Positions 8,900 to 18,173 are shown, numbered from the stretch's first letter. The stretch is 64,000 nucleotides of DNA from Trinickia dabaoshanensis (GCF_002879885.1 NZ_PNYA01000010.1:1-64000), one strand, 5' to 3'. Numbers and translations: made by a program. The notes: generated by a model from the letters alone, not told the origin.

Positions 8900-10411
8900 A
8901 TGACTGAAATCTCTTCCCCTGCCGATCCGGTCATCAACGTGATCGAGCAAGACATTTTCGGCCGCCCGAGTGTCGCAGGGCAGTCGAGTAGTGAAGGGCG
9001 TAACCATCGAATCGACGCGCAGGCGATGGATGCCCTGGCGTCCCGACGCCGTCGCGAGTTTGATGCGGCTCGCGCACGACTACGCGACCAGGCGATCAGA
9101 GACGAAGGGCGAGGGCTAGACCCGGATTCACGCGCGGTCGCGGACGATCCGGCAGTAAACGGAGCGGCACGCGTACCCCTGGAGCAGGCGCCCGAGCGGG
9201 TGCACAAGCGCTATCTGCGCGTGGGCAACCAGTATTTTTTGAAGGATGCGCCCTATCAACTGGCATTCGAGGATCTGGGCCCCTACCTGATCACCGAGCA
9301 CAATCGGCCAGACGTGGTGGAATCGATGGTCGACATGGCGGCTGCCAAGTCGTGGCGGCGCATTCGCGTCTCGGGGCACGAAGCATTCCGCAGCGAGGTA
9401 TGGTTGCAGGCTACGGTGCTCGGGATCGAGGTGAACGGCTATGAGCCGAAGGCGGCGGATCTCGCTCGCCTGGCCGATGCCCGGCAAGCGCGACTGAGCA
9501 ACCGGATTGAGGCGGATGCTTCGATGGTTGCGGCCGGGACACCTGCGCGTGCCAATGAGAGCAACGCGCCGGCGCCGGCGCCGGTGTCGGGGTCGCTCGC
9601 CGAAGCGGCGGCTGTCGCTGCTGGCGCTTCCGACGCATTGGCTTCAGGTGCCCCGTATCGGTACCAGGCTCGAGAGCGTCCGGAAGCACGGTTGTCGGCT
9701 GCGAGTGACGAACCCGAAGCTGCACGCCGGTACACGGGGGAACTGCGAGAGCACGGTCACACGCCGTACCAGAACAATCCCGCCCGAAGCGGCTCGTACT
9801 ACGTGGTATTTCGCGATACCGCGGGCACCGATCAGGTTGTCTGGGGTGTGGATCTCGAGCGCGCGGTTCAAGAGTCGCATGCCCAGCCGGGACAGCGCGT
9901 GATTCTCGAGAACCAGGGCCGGCGGCTGGTGACGGTCAAGGCGCCGATCTTCGATGATCAGGGCGTGGTGGTGGGTGAGGAAGAGAAGGACGTATACCGG
10001 AACATATGGCAGGTTGACGTTGTTGATCGGCACCGGTCGGCGGCCGCGTCCGAGGTGCGATCAGAACAGGCACCGGATGGTGCTGCGGCACCTAACGCTG
10101 CGACGCGTAGGGATAGACGTGAACAGCCACGCTCGACCGTGTCGGACGAAGACAAGGTGTTGCATCTTGCGGTGCTGACTGGCGCTATGCGCGAACAGGG
10201 ATTCAGTGCAAGGTCGATTTCGCGGGTGCGGCAGCGTGCCGAAGCCATGCTCGATGCGTTTGGCACGGAAGGCGTTTTGATACCGCGACCGCGGGTGTTT
10301 GACCCGAAGGCGCCGTCTGAACGTGAGCGCCGCGCGCGTCCAGCGCCGGACCGCTCGCGGACCCGCGAGCTCGAGCTCAAGCCTGCCGAACCGTCGCTAC
10401 CGGCGCGATAA
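8900..10411 (+). CDS. LPD7-domain conjugation protein
   Basis: A 503-residue protein resembling the C-terminal part of large TraI relaxases but without a relaxase domain. Residues about 105-205 match the large polyvalent protein-associated domain 7 (YLRVGNQYFLKD, LAFEDLGPYLIT, SWRRIRVSGHEAFR, VNGYEP). Residues about 280-380 carry the pattern YTGELREHGHTPYQ, SYYVVFRDTAG and VVWGVDLERA, which accompanies LPD7 in conjugative proteins. The C-terminus is charged and probably disordered. ATG 8900 is preceded by ACGGAG. It lies between the primase-like gene and mobC, so a role in strand processing is likely but the biochemical function is unknown. Confidence 0.75.
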   Translation: MTEISSPADPVINVIEQDIFGRPSVAGQSSSEGRNHRIDAQAMDALASRRRREFDAARARLRDQAIRDEGRGLDPDSRAVADDPAVNGAARVPLEQAPERVHKRYLRVGNQYFLKDAPYQLAFEDLGPYLITEHNRPDVVESMVDMAAAKSWRRIRVSGHEAFRSEVWLQATVLGIEVNGYEPKAADLARLADARQARLSNRIEADASMVAAGTPARANESNAPAPAPVSGSLAEAAAVAAGASDALASGAPYRYQARERPEARLSAASDEPEAARRYTGELREHGHTPYQNNPARSGSYYVVFRDTAGTDQVVWGVDLERAVQESHAQPGQRVILENQGRRLVTVKAPIFDDQGVVVGEEEKDVYRNIWQVDVVDRHRSAAASEVRSEQAPDGAAAPNAATRRDRREQPRSTVSDEDKVLHLAVLTGAMREQGFSARSISRVRQRAEAMLDAFGTEGVLIPRPRVFDPKAPSERERRARPAPDRSRTRELELKPAEPSLPAR

Positions 10412-10425
10412 ACGGATTCCTGCGA

Positions 10426-10962
10426 ATGCGTCGCCGCGAACGATTGTGCGTCGAGCTGGCGGGAATGCGCCCGGATTGGGAGGCATGGTGCGTTCGCCGT
10501 GGGGTGACCGCCGGCGATGGCGTGCGACAGTTGATCACGGCCGCGCTGGATGCAGAAGAGAGTGGTAGCGTTGCGGCTGTCAGAACAGCGATGCAGCCGA
10601 ATGCTGTCGATGAGCCGCGTACGCGTATCGAAGTCAGGTTGGCCCGCTCCGAACTTGAGGCAGTGGACAAGCGGGCTGCTGCCGCTGGCTTGAGCAGTAA
10701 CCGCTGGATCGTGGCGCTCATCCGTGCGCAGTTGACGCGCGAGCCGCAGCTTGGACAAATCGAGATGAGGTTGCTGTCCGACTCGAATCAGCAGCTTGCT
10801 GCGGTCAGCCGCTGGCTCGCACCGCTTGCGCGTGACGTAGCGGCGGGACCTTCGACGCCCGACAGGGAACCGAATATCGGGGCGGTTCGGCAACAGATCG
10901 ACGCGCACCTGCGCGCCGTGGCGGCTGTAATTCGCGCCAATCTTGATCGATGGAGCCGGTGA
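10426..10962 (+). CDS. mobC: MobC-like relaxosome accessory protein
   Basis: A 178-residue protein with the features of plasmid mobilisation accessory proteins: a central ribbon-helix-helix-like segment (RTRIEVRLARSELEAVDKRAAAAG, continued by SSNRWIVALIRAQL) and a helical C-terminus. These proteins bind the transfer origin and help the relaxase. It lies directly before the relaxase gene, as usual. The ribosome site of the ATG is weak. No transfer-origin inverted repeats could be recognised in the 14 nt before it. Confidence 0.7.
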   Translation: MRRRERLCVELAGMRPDWEAWCVRRGVTAGDGVRQLITAALDAEESGSVAAVRTAMQPNAVDEPRTRIEVRLARSELEAVDKRAAAAGLSSNRWIVALIRAQLTREPQLGQIEMRLLSDSNQQLAAVSRWLAPLARDVAAGPSTPDREPNIGAVRQQIDAHLRAVAAVIRANLDRWSR

Positions 10963-10963
10963 T

Positions 10964-11977
10964 ATGGGTTATCCAAAGATTTACGTCGACGCCATGCTTC
11001 TGAACTGGGGCGATCGGTTGTTCCAGGAACCGTTTCGACACGCCCGCGCACAGCGGCTTTCCCGCGCTGGATTGCGCAGCAAAGCGGCGCGCATGCGCGA
11101 ACAGTTGGCCCGAACGCTTCGGCGCGCCCCAGAAGTCATGGTGAAGATCACCAACAAGGCATCGAGTGCTCAGGGCATGGGCGCAGTGCGACGACACCTG
11201 CGTTATATCTCTCGCAATGGGCGGGTCGAGCTTGAAGACCAGAACGGAGACAGGATCGTAGGCGCGCAGGCGGTGCGCGATCTCGCGCGGACGTGGCAGT
11301 TGGGCGGATGGGGAATACCCGAGACCAGTCACCGTCGCGAGGTGTTCAATGTCCTTCTATCGATGCCACCGGGAACCAACCGGCAAGCAGTGCGCGATGC
11401 TGCTCGGGATTTTGCGGCGCTCGAGTTCGGCGATGGGCGTGCGTATGTGTTCGCTGCACACGATGACGAGGCCCATCCGCACGTGCATTTGAGCGTGCAA
11501 GTGAGGGGGCCGGATGGGCGCCGGCTCAATCCGCGCAAACAGGATTTGCGGCGCTGGCGCGAGCGATTTGCGGAACAGCTGCGCGAGCACGGTGTCGACG
11601 CAAACGCGACGCTCCGGCGCACGCGCGGCGTCACGCAACGATATCCCGGTCAGGGCGTCACGCACATGCTCGCGCGCGGTGAAATCCCCATGTACTGGCG
11701 CGCCGTCGCAACTGAGGAAGAGCGGCAGGCGGGTTGGAAATCCCACGACGGCATATTTGCTGCATGGCGGGAAGTGGCGCGCTCGATGGCGGCGTCGCCT
11801 GTCAGGGAAGATCGGGCTATGGCAGCCGGCATTGTGGACTTTGTGCGTGCCATGCCGGTGCAGCAGCATGTTTCCCTTCCTGAGCTTCGGCCCCAAACGG
11901 CACCGAATCGGGGAGATCCTGCCGTACCTGAGCGCGACCATCGGCATGGCGGCCCGGACTCGGGCGTCGAGCGCTGA
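10964..11977 (+). CDS. Relaxase (VirD2/MobP-like)
   Basis: The relaxase nicks the transfer origin and stays covalently bound to the DNA 5' end. This 337-residue protein has a candidate catalytic tyrosine segment (RRHLRYISRNG) and the three-histidine metal motif HDDEAHPHVHL followed by SVQVRG, which are motifs I and III of the MobP/VirD2 class. GGAG at 10952-10955 supports the ATG 10964 start; an earlier in-frame ATG at 10943 would overlap mobC. The chain ends soon after the nuclease domain; helicase or primase parts usually fused to larger relaxases are encoded separately here (7012-10411). Confidence 0.88.
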   Translation: MGYPKIYVDAMLLNWGDRLFQEPFRHARAQRLSRAGLRSKAARMREQLARTLRRAPEVMVKITNKASSAQGMGAVRRHLRYISRNGRVELEDQNGDRIVGAQAVRDLARTWQLGGWGIPETSHRREVFNVLLSMPPGTNRQAVRDAARDFAALEFGDGRAYVFAAHDDEAHPHVHLSVQVRGPDGRRLNPRKQDLRRWRERFAEQLREHGVDANATLRRTRGVTQRYPGQGVTHMLARGEIPMYWRAVATEEERQAGWKSHDGIFAAWREVARSMAASPVREDRAMAAGIVDFVRAMPVQQHVSLPELRPQTAPNRGDPAVPERDHRHGGPDSGVER

Positions 11978-12243
11978 TCCAGACGGAAACATGTACTGCG
12001 CAGATCAATGGGCCTCGGTGTCTTATCGCCCTCAAGGCGGTACGGCGCACGCGGTCGCGATGTCCTCGGCCGGGTAGTTCCTATGGCAGGGCATCCATCT
12101 TTGCTCACTGCGGATTGGCGCGCGACCGCGAGCGGCATCGCGGACATGCTGACTTCCGCACGGGCTGCGGCGAGGCGGAATATGCCGGCCTGTTCTTGCG
12201 TGCGTTCATCAGTGTTTGATGGAGGGGCTCAACCGCGAGACGT
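11978..12243. other. Boundary between conjugation and accessory regions
   Basis: No gene, repeat or terminator could be supported in these 266 bases. Gene direction switches here from + (conjugation operon) to - (accessory genes). Confidence 0.5.
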
Positions 12244-12672
12244 TCACGGATCGATGAGCCATGCAGGCGCGCCCCTGTACGTCGCAAAGAGCAGGAAAAG
12301 CAAGGCGATGACGAGAAGCGGTATGCCATAGAGCGCCACGGGGAAAAACAGCATGAGTTGGAGCGACGACACGCCGATGCCGTATACGACGTTCGTTTCG
12401 CGAACGTTTTCGTATATCAGCCTTGTGACGGCCGCGATGCCCAAGGCCACCAGGACAATTCCACCATACGCCGGCGCGTGATGGAGTGGGGCGGTCGCCC
12501 ACGCGTAATATCCCCACCAAACGAGATTGATCGCGATGGCTGCGAGCCAGAAGCCTCGCATACTGAAAATGCTGCAGCCGAACTTGCGTCGGCAGTGGAG
12601 ATTCAGCTGCTGGATTCCTTTGGCAACTACAAGCAGGATTCCCACGACGATGGCAAGTTTGAGCAAAACCAT
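12244..12672 (-). CDS. Small integral membrane protein, unknown
   Basis: A 142-residue protein with about four hydrophobic segments (LLKLAIVVGILLVVA; GFWLAAIAINLVWWGYYAW; GGIVLVALGIAAVTRLI; LMLFFPVALYGIPLLVIALL). I do not recognise the family. The ATG 12672 is chosen because AAGGA lies 10 nt upstream; an open frame continues further upstream without support. It lies downstream of, and in the same direction as, the bcrC/MFS gene run, about 350 nt away, and may be independent. Confidence 0.65.
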   Translation of the reverse strand: MVLLKLAIVVGILLVVAKGIQQLNLHCRRKFGCSIFSMRGFWLAAIAINLVWWGYYAWATAPLHHAPAYGGIVLVALGIAAVTRLIYENVRETNVVYGIGVSSLQLMLFFPVALYGIPLLVIALLFLLFATYRGAPAWLIDP

Positions 12673-13022
12673 GTGGTGTTCATCCTTCGATGAGAAGCGT
12701 GACTGCCGGTAATTCGGGAGGGGAGGATAACGCATCGCCGTTCGAGACAATTTTTTTCTGCCTCATATTCAATATAGCCGGTCGTGCCGTGAATGCAATG
12801 AACGGTCGCAGACTTCGCGTTATGCGATCGTAGGCGGCCGTCAAGAGTTAGTCGACGACTCTGTCGGACAGACTTCGGACTGCCGGTCCGCATCGGTATG
12901 CGGCCACATGAACGAGTGCGACGCCCTTTGCGCCGGCGCGCGGATCAGCGCGGTTGAAATGCGAGGAGCACGTGCTCGTCTGAAATCGCTGCCGCCGTTG
13001 TGCTTTCGGCAAAAAAGGGTCT
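12673..13022. other. Intergenic, upstream of membrane protein
   Basis: About 350 bases between the bcrC-like stop and the small membrane protein start. Short open frames here lack ribosome sites or recognisable products. It probably holds the promoter of the small membrane protein; no clear -35/-10 pair was found. Confidence 0.4.
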
Positions 13023-13625
13023 TTATGGCCGCAACCAACCCCGACCTATCGGCCCAGCGAATACCTTGCGGTACACTGCAATTAATGCCTGAGAGAAAAC
13101 GTCGCCCCCAAGTCGCCACAGCGGTGCGCTGAGAACGTAGGTCAACCAGGCGATCATCGCCGCTCCGGCCATGTCAAACGGGAAGTGCACACCGACAAAC
13201 ACGCGCGCCCAGGCGATCGCGATATCGACAGCGAGGGCAAGCATGCCGAGCAGTCGCCTCCCGCTGTAGAAGAACGTAAAGGATATTGCCGAAAGCAGCG
13301 TAGCGTGATCGCTTGGAAACGACGAGTCAGGTGCGTGCGTCAAGAATGTGTGCCCCAGCCCGATTGCGAATGGTCGAGGGTGATACCAAGCCATGCCAAT
13401 CAACTGGTTGATGCCAAGTGCCACAAAGCCAACGAAAGCCGCATGAACAGCGATTCCTCGCCGATTGTCTCCGCCTACCAGCCACATGCAGACAAGCATA
13501 ATTGGAACTGCCCAGATCGCGTAGTTTGCAATGAACACGCTCGCAGCGATGAGCCAGTGCGGCGTGGCTGGCGTGGCGTTGATCTGAAGAAAAATGGCTT
13601 GATTAAATGCTTCGATTGTTTCCAT
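13023..13625 (-). CDS. bcrC: BcrC-type undecaprenyl-diphosphatase (PAP2)
   Basis: A 200-residue PAP2-superfamily membrane phosphatase, which dephosphorylates undecaprenyl diphosphate at the outer face of the inner membrane so that the lipid carrier can be recycled. The three PAP2 motifs are present: YHPRPF, SSFPSDHAT and RVFVGVHFPFD, with the catalytic His residues. The arrangement matches the BcrC/YbjG group, which gives bacitracin tolerance. It lies 31 nt downstream of the MFS gene in the same direction and is near the end of a long co-directional cluster containing two further PAP2-containing proteins. Confidence 0.85.
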   Translation of the reverse strand: METIEAFNQAIFLQINATPATPHWLIAASVFIANYAIWAVPIMLVCMWLVGGDNRRGIAVHAAFVGFVALGINQLIGMAWYHPRPFAIGLGHTFLTHAPDSSFPSDHATLLSAISFTFFYSGRRLLGMLALAVDIAIAWARVFVGVHFPFDMAGAAMIAWLTYVLSAPLWRLGGDVFSQALIAVYRKVFAGPIGRGWLRP

Positions 13626-13656
13626 TTCAGACTAATGTAGTGAAGATGTGGGTATG

Positions 13657-14862
13657 TCAGCGCGTGTGCTTTGTCAGGCTTGGCGCAAAGCCGCACATGG
13701 CCAGAGGAACGACCGCCAGCGCGGCCCCAACGTAAAACGTCGTCGATGCGCCGTGGCGATCCCAGAGCCAGCCGGCGATGACGCTCGCGAGTAGCATGCA
13801 GATGCCGCTCGCGAGATTAAAGACGCCAAACGCGCTCCCGCGCAGTGTCTGCGGTGCGGTTTCGGCCACCATCGCGGCGAGAATGCCCTGTGTGAAACCC
13901 ATGTGCACGCCCCACAGGGCAACGCCGAGGAGCACCATGCCGATCGACGTGCTGGTGCCCAGTACCAAATCTGCTGCGATCAGAAGAACCAGCCCGCAGG
14001 CGAGGAGAATTCTGCGATCGATGCGATCCGACAGTGCACCTGCTGGATACGCGGAGAGCGAATAGGCGAGGCTCATGACCACCATCACGCCGGGAATCCA
14101 TGCGACGTTCAATCCTGTCTGCTTGGCGCGCAGCACGAGGAACGCTTCGCTGAAGCGAGTCAGCGTGAAAGCAGCACCGATCGCGACCACAAACCAGTAG
14201 CGGCCGGGGAATTCGGGCAGTGCTCGCCAGTGCAGCGGGGATCGGAAGCGGCGAGACGCGCCCGCATGGACCGGCTCTTCGATGCCAAAGAGGATCAAGC
14301 CGACCGCAATGAATGCAGGCACGACCGCAAACCACAGGACGGTGCGGATATGATCGGCGAACCAGAGCATCAATACGATGGCGACGAGCGGGCCGGCAAA
14401 CGCACCGATTGTGTCCATCGACTGCCGAAGGCCGAAGCAGGCTCCGCGGATTTCCGGTGGAGCGATATCGGCGACGAGTGCATCACGCGGGGCGCCGCGG
14501 ATACCCTTGCCGACGCGATCGAGCAGACGTGCGGTCACGACGATCGCGGGCGTGCTTGCAAGCGGGAAAAGCGGCTTGGTGAACGCGGCCAGCCCGTAGC
14601 CGAGCAACAGCAGCGCCTTGCGCTTGCCAAGCCAATCACTCACGGGGCCCGAGAAGATCTTGACGATCATCGCAGTTGATTCGGCCGCTCCCTCGAGCAA
14701 ACCGAGTGCCGTGACGCTCATGCCCATCGTGGTGACGAGAAAGATGGGCAACAACGCATGAATCAGCTCGGACGACAGATCCATGAAGAGGCTGACAAGC
14801 CCAAGCATTCGGACCGCACGAGGGATAGGGACGCGGGCGCTGGCAGAGGTATCAGGTGTCAT
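13657..14862 (-). CDS. MFS transporter
   Basis: A 401-residue major facilitator protein with about twelve membrane segments. The loop between segments 2 and 3 carries the family motif GPVSDWLGKRKALLLLGY, repeated in the second half as AYPAGALSDRIDRRILLACG, and a charged RLLDRVGKGIRGAPRDAL stretch. The substrate cannot be read from sequence. It is followed 31 nt later by the bcrC-like gene. Confidence 0.8.
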   Translation of the reverse strand: MTPDTSASARVPIPRAVRMLGLVSLFMDLSSELIHALLPIFLVTTMGMSVTALGLLEGAAESTAMIVKIFSGPVSDWLGKRKALLLLGYGLAAFTKPLFPLASTPAIVVTARLLDRVGKGIRGAPRDALVADIAPPEIRGACFGLRQSMDTIGAFAGPLVAIVLMLWFADHIRTVLWFAVVPAFIAVGLILFGIEEPVHAGASRRFRSPLHWRALPEFPGRYWFVVAIGAAFTLTRFSEAFLVLRAKQTGLNVAWIPGVMVVMSLAYSLSAYPAGALSDRIDRRILLACGLVLLIAADLVLGTSTSIGMVLLGVALWGVHMGFTQGILAAMVAETAPQTLRGSAFGVFNLASGICMLLASVIAGWLWDRHGASTTFYVGAALAVVPLAMCGFAPSLTKHTR

Positions 14863-14937
14863 CGTTCGTTATCGAGAAAGAGAGGTGCTGCCACTGATCA
14901 ATCGGCGAGACATGGCCTCATCGTCGGTCTGGAAGCC

Positions 14938-14972
14938 GCATGTGATGCTGCAAGTGATGCTGCAAGTGATGC
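14938..14972. repeat. Short tandem repeat, 12-bp unit
   Basis: The unit GTGATGCTGCAA occurs twice followed by a partial copy (GTGATGCAAG), between the MFS start and the adhesin-E-like gene. It is too short and has no spacers, so it is not a CRISPR array. Confidence 0.6.
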
Positions 14973-15005
14973 AAGCGTCGGTCGTCATACACCCAACTAT
15001 TTTCC

Positions 15006-15425
15006 TCACCGATTGTCACTTTCTGCCCCACATACCGCCCTCGAAACAGCGTCAATCTTGCTCGAGCCAAGAATGGGCTCGAGTTTGCCCACGGAACCGC
15101 CGAACTGCGATAGCACCTTTCCGGAGGCATCGAGGAACTTGCCGCCCGCAATGCCATAGCGCGCGTTCTTGCAGTCCAGCACGAAAAGCGTCATGTCCGC
15201 CGTGTAGTGAACCTCAACATCCGTCTGGGGTGACGAATAGAGCGTCTTCGTCCAGACGCTGATGAGACCATGCGCGTCCTTCTTCAAAGAGCCAGCATCC
15301 ACGAAGACTTGGACATCGGGGCTTGCGGCCACGCGCACCCAGGCTGGCTGTGCGATTGCGTCGATTGCGGTGATGAAGAGGATCGTCGCCAAGAAGAGGC
15401 CTCGTCGCTGCCTCGTCGCTGCCAC
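15006..15425 (-). CDS. Surface-adhesin E-like exported protein
   Basis: A roughly 139-residue exported protein. After a hydrophobic signal sequence ending near AIDAIA, the mature part shows the pattern of the surface-adhesin protein E family: PAWVRVA, VDAGSLKK, VWTKTLYSS and a conserved DCKNARYG with a second Cys near the end (AVCGAE). The start is uncertain: no ATG precedes the signal sequence closely. A GTG at 15425 gives a normal signal peptide, whereas an ATG at 15563 adds 46 residues of arginine-rich sequence that looks non-coding. An 11-bp tandem repeat (CTCGTCGCTGC) lies around 15400, within the first codons of this start. Confidence 0.6.
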   Translation of the reverse strand: MAATRQRRGLFLATILFITAIDAIAQPAWVRVAASPDVQVFVDAGSLKKDAHGLISVWTKTLYSSPQTDVEVHYTADMTLFVLDCKNARYGIAGGKFLDASGKVLSQFGGSVGKLEPILGSSKIDAVSRAVCGAESDNR

Positions 15426-15563
15426 GTCGCGACGAGGCGAACAATGCGCAGGGGGGGCACGCGGCGCGGGTCGAAGATCGCATCGAAGTCGTTCGTGTCT
15501 CGATATGTTGTCAGCGGACTCCCCGAATGGTGCTTGCCGAGAGCCGCACGAAACCGGATTCAA

Positions 15564-16073
15564 TCAAGAGCCTGCCGGGGCGATTCTCCGCTCGTTTCGG
15601 AGATATCGGTACTCGTGCCACGTGAGCGCGATAATGACGACGTCCAGGGCCGTGATGAGCAGCAACCATATTGAATGCGTGAAGGTGTATCGGTAAAGTT
15701 GGTAGACGATGAACGCACCGAATACGACTATTGAGACGGGGTAATACCAAAGTCTCTCTCGCAGTAGACCGACGATCAGCCACAGTTTGATCACGCCGTG
15801 TCCGAGCAGATAGACGGCCGCGAATTCCCGGGTGCCGATTGAAAGATGCTGTACCGTATGGAGGAGAAGGTTGGCCACGAGATCGTGCGGATCTTCGACG
15901 AACTCTTCCCTGGTGACCCAAAGCACGAGCGTCAGAAAAAGTTGCTGCGGAATGAAATAGGCAGCAACACCAGCGAGGATTTCCGAAAGCGCGAAAGCAG
16001 CCTTGAACCACAGGCTTACCTCGAAGACCAGATGGATCTTCTTTTCATCGAGAAATGTGTTCAAGCGAATCAC
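15564..16073 (-). CDS. DUF2127 membrane protein
   Basis: A 169-residue protein with four membrane segments matching the DUF2127 family: the N-terminal KKIHLVFEVSLWFKAAFALSE segment, a second VYLLGHGVIKLWLIVGLL segment, then LWYYPVSIVVFGAFIVYQLY and a last helix leading to WHEYRYLR. Function is unknown. It lies 41 nt downstream of the DedA-PAP2 fusion gene and shares its direction, so it is probably co-transcribed. Confidence 0.8.
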   Translation of the reverse strand: MIRLNTFLDEKKIHLVFEVSLWFKAAFALSEILAGVAAYFIPQQLFLTLVLWVTREEFVEDPHDLVANLLLHTVQHLSIGTREFAAVYLLGHGVIKLWLIVGLLRERLWYYPVSIVVFGAFIVYQLYRYTFTHSIWLLLITALDVVIIALTWHEYRYLRNERRIAPAGS

Positions 16074-16114
16074 GAGGGTCTCTCCAATGGTTCATAGCGA
16101 GCGTTGCATCAGCC

Positions 16115-18163
16115 TCATTCATACCCCGGCGTGTCGGTGTTGGATGCGCCAGACGCTCCTGGTAGCACCAGCACCGCATCTCGAATCCGATTGTTTTCCG
16201 TTATCGAGCGGATCGCGGACCGGCCGCGTAGGTCGAGCAGCGTGACGATCGTCGCGGTGCTCGTGATGTTCTGCGTGGACGCCAGTATGGAAAGATGCGC
16301 GGGCCGAGACAGCGTTTCATGGTAGACGGCTCCGTACCAAAGCGGCTCCGCGCCTTGGGCGCTCTGAACGACGTAATGCGATGGCCAAAGGCGCAGCACA
16401 AACCTGCCGTCGGGCGAATCCGGTTCAGTACGTATGAACGTGAGCTGTGAGTTTTCCCCTCGCGAGTATTTCGGTAGCATGGGCAATTGAGTCGGCTGGG
16501 TCTGGGGCAGCAGCCAGCCCAATGCCGAGTGCACCGACCACGCGGGCGCTGCCAGCCAGCCAATTTGCTGCAAGCGCTGCTCGATAGTCCCGGTGCTTGC
16601 TGGCCATTGCAGCGATAGTGGCTCTTCCTCGTCGCCGCTGATCTCTGTGCGTCTTGCCGGAAGCCGCTGCCAGCCGGTGTCCATCCACTCGCCGATCTTC
16701 AATGAAGTGACCGTCACCGTGGAAGGGGGCGATGACACCTCGATCGACTGGAGCCCCGCCGGAACAGCCCACGATCCCGCGATGGCCAACGAGCCGATTA
16801 CGACGAGGGCCACGCCCTTGGGGTGCATGTTGTCCCGGACATGCCAGAACGCATAAGCCCCACCCAGTATGGCGAACCATGCCAACCCAAGCGCCCAGCC
16901 CCCCAGTAACCCGCTCAGCCAGGTTTTACCTAAGTAGAGGTCCGCAAGGCCGCCAACGACGATCCAGAGCGCGATGGCAATTGCGACGGCGGTACGCCAC
17001 GATATCGCTTGCCGACGCGAGATCGCCCACCCCAGAAACGCGTACACGAGAATGTTGAAAGCCGCCTGTCCATCCGGCAGTGGCGTATGCGGAGCGTTAG
17101 GGTGCCAGTCGAGGGGCAACGCACCTCCCGATTTTGCCCAATCGAAGGGTGACAGCACGACGGCTATTCCTACCAAAATGATCCACCAGACCGCCGTCTT
17201 CCAGCTTCGCCTCAGGACAAACCATACCAGCACGGCAGACGCCATCGCGAAACCGACGACGCGACCATTCAACGCAGCGATGCTTGCCATCACCGCGTCG
17301 GCCGGCGTTGCATGCAGCGATTGCAGGAACGTATAAAGTGATGTATCAGCCCGCATCAGCGGATCGTTGGCAATCACGTCCTGCAAGACGCCACCGAAGA
17401 GCCATACACTGGCAATAAGGAGCAAGGCGAATGCCGAAACGGTAGGGAACTCAGGATCGTCGAGTTTGATGACTCGTTGTACGCGGTCTCCGAACCGGGG
17501 GAAGCGACGCGCCATCACGAGCATCGCGTGCCGCGCGGTGTGCTTCGCGGCGGGAATCCCTCGCGTGATCGTCAGTCGAGCCAAGCGGACGACGAGGTAA
17601 AGCAGTACCACGAGAAGAATCAGCGCAGCGGCCAGGCGCGTGCTGACCGCTTCCGCCAAGGCGGCCGACGCGCCGAAGACGATACCGGGTATGAGATTGA
17701 TCGGCGCCCAGATCACCGCTGAGACGACGTTGGCGGAGTAAAACCTCAACCGCCCCAGATGCGCGGTGCCGACCAGAAGCGGCACGATAGAACGCACCGG
17801 TGCGAAGAATCGGGCGAGCAAGAGGCTCCTGCCCCCGTGCCGCTTGACGAACTGCTCACCGCGCACCCAACGGACCTCATGCCCCTTCGCCTGGAACCAT
17901 GAGCGGACCTTGCCGTGAAAGCGGCGGCCCAATTCGTAGCTCAGACCGTCACCCACGATTCCACCCAGAGCGGACAACGCGATCGTCAGCCACCCGTCGA
18001 GCACCCCCGCACCGACGAGGGCGCCCGCGAAAAACATGACGATACTCGCCGGCACCATCGCGATCGTACCCACAACTGCGATCGCTTCGGCAGCCGCGAT
18101 GGCAAATACCACGGCCAATACGAGAAAGGGGTGGTTGCTGATCGATACAAGCCAGGTATGCAT
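16115..18163 (-). CDS. DedA-PAP2-LssY_C fusion, PAP2 motifs degenerate
   Basis: A 682-residue membrane protein. Residues about 1-200 are a DedA domain (GGIVGDGLSYELGRRF, RFFAPVRSIVPLLVG), a family now linked to undecaprenyl-phosphate flipping. Residues about 240-450 have the membrane layout of PAP2, and about 470-670 are the LssY_C domain (GWQRLPARR, FVLRLWPSHYVV). The PAP2 catalytic positions are lost: where the sister gene has PSSHAT this has PDGQAA, and where the sister has SRLYLGVHWVSD this has ADLYLGKTWLSG. It is thus probably catalytically inactive in that domain. The start at 18163 follows AAGGAG with a 6-nt gap; it lies 10 nt after the P-type ATPase fusion gene. Confidence 0.88.
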   Translation of the reverse strand: MHTWLVSISNHPFLVLAVVFAIAAAEAIAVVGTIAMVPASIVMFFAGALVGAGVLDGWLTIALSALGGIVGDGLSYELGRRFHGKVRSWFQAKGHEVRWVRGEQFVKRHGGRSLLLARFFAPVRSIVPLLVGTAHLGRLRFYSANVVSAVIWAPINLIPGIVFGASAALAEAVSTRLAAALILLVVLLYLVVRLARLTITRGIPAAKHTARHAMLVMARRFPRFGDRVQRVIKLDDPEFPTVSAFALLLIASVWLFGGVLQDVIANDPLMRADTSLYTFLQSLHATPADAVMASIAALNGRVVGFAMASAVLVWFVLRRSWKTAVWWIILVGIAVVLSPFDWAKSGGALPLDWHPNAPHTPLPDGQAAFNILVYAFLGWAISRRQAISWRTAVAIAIALWIVVGGLADLYLGKTWLSGLLGGWALGLAWFAILGGAYAFWHVRDNMHPKGVALVVIGSLAIAGSWAVPAGLQSIEVSSPPSTVTVTSLKIGEWMDTGWQRLPARRTEISGDEEEPLSLQWPASTGTIEQRLQQIGWLAAPAWSVHSALGWLLPQTQPTQLPMLPKYSRGENSQLTFIRTEPDSPDGRFVLRLWPSHYVVQSAQGAEPLWYGAVYHETLSRPAHLSILASTQNITSTATIVTLLDLRGRSAIRSITENNRIRDAVLVLPGASGASNTDTPGYE

Positions 18164-18173
18164 GGACATCTCC

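Noticed and set aside
10412-10425. Possible transfer origin before mobC
   Set aside because: Only 14 bases between genes and no inverted repeat or nick-like core found.
12841-13119. A 92-codon - strand frame between bcrC and the small membrane protein
   Set aside because: It overlaps the end of bcrC in another frame and has no recognisable features.
14938-14972. Possible CRISPR-like repeat
   Set aside because: The 12-bp unit is directly repeated without spacers and only about 2.5 times.
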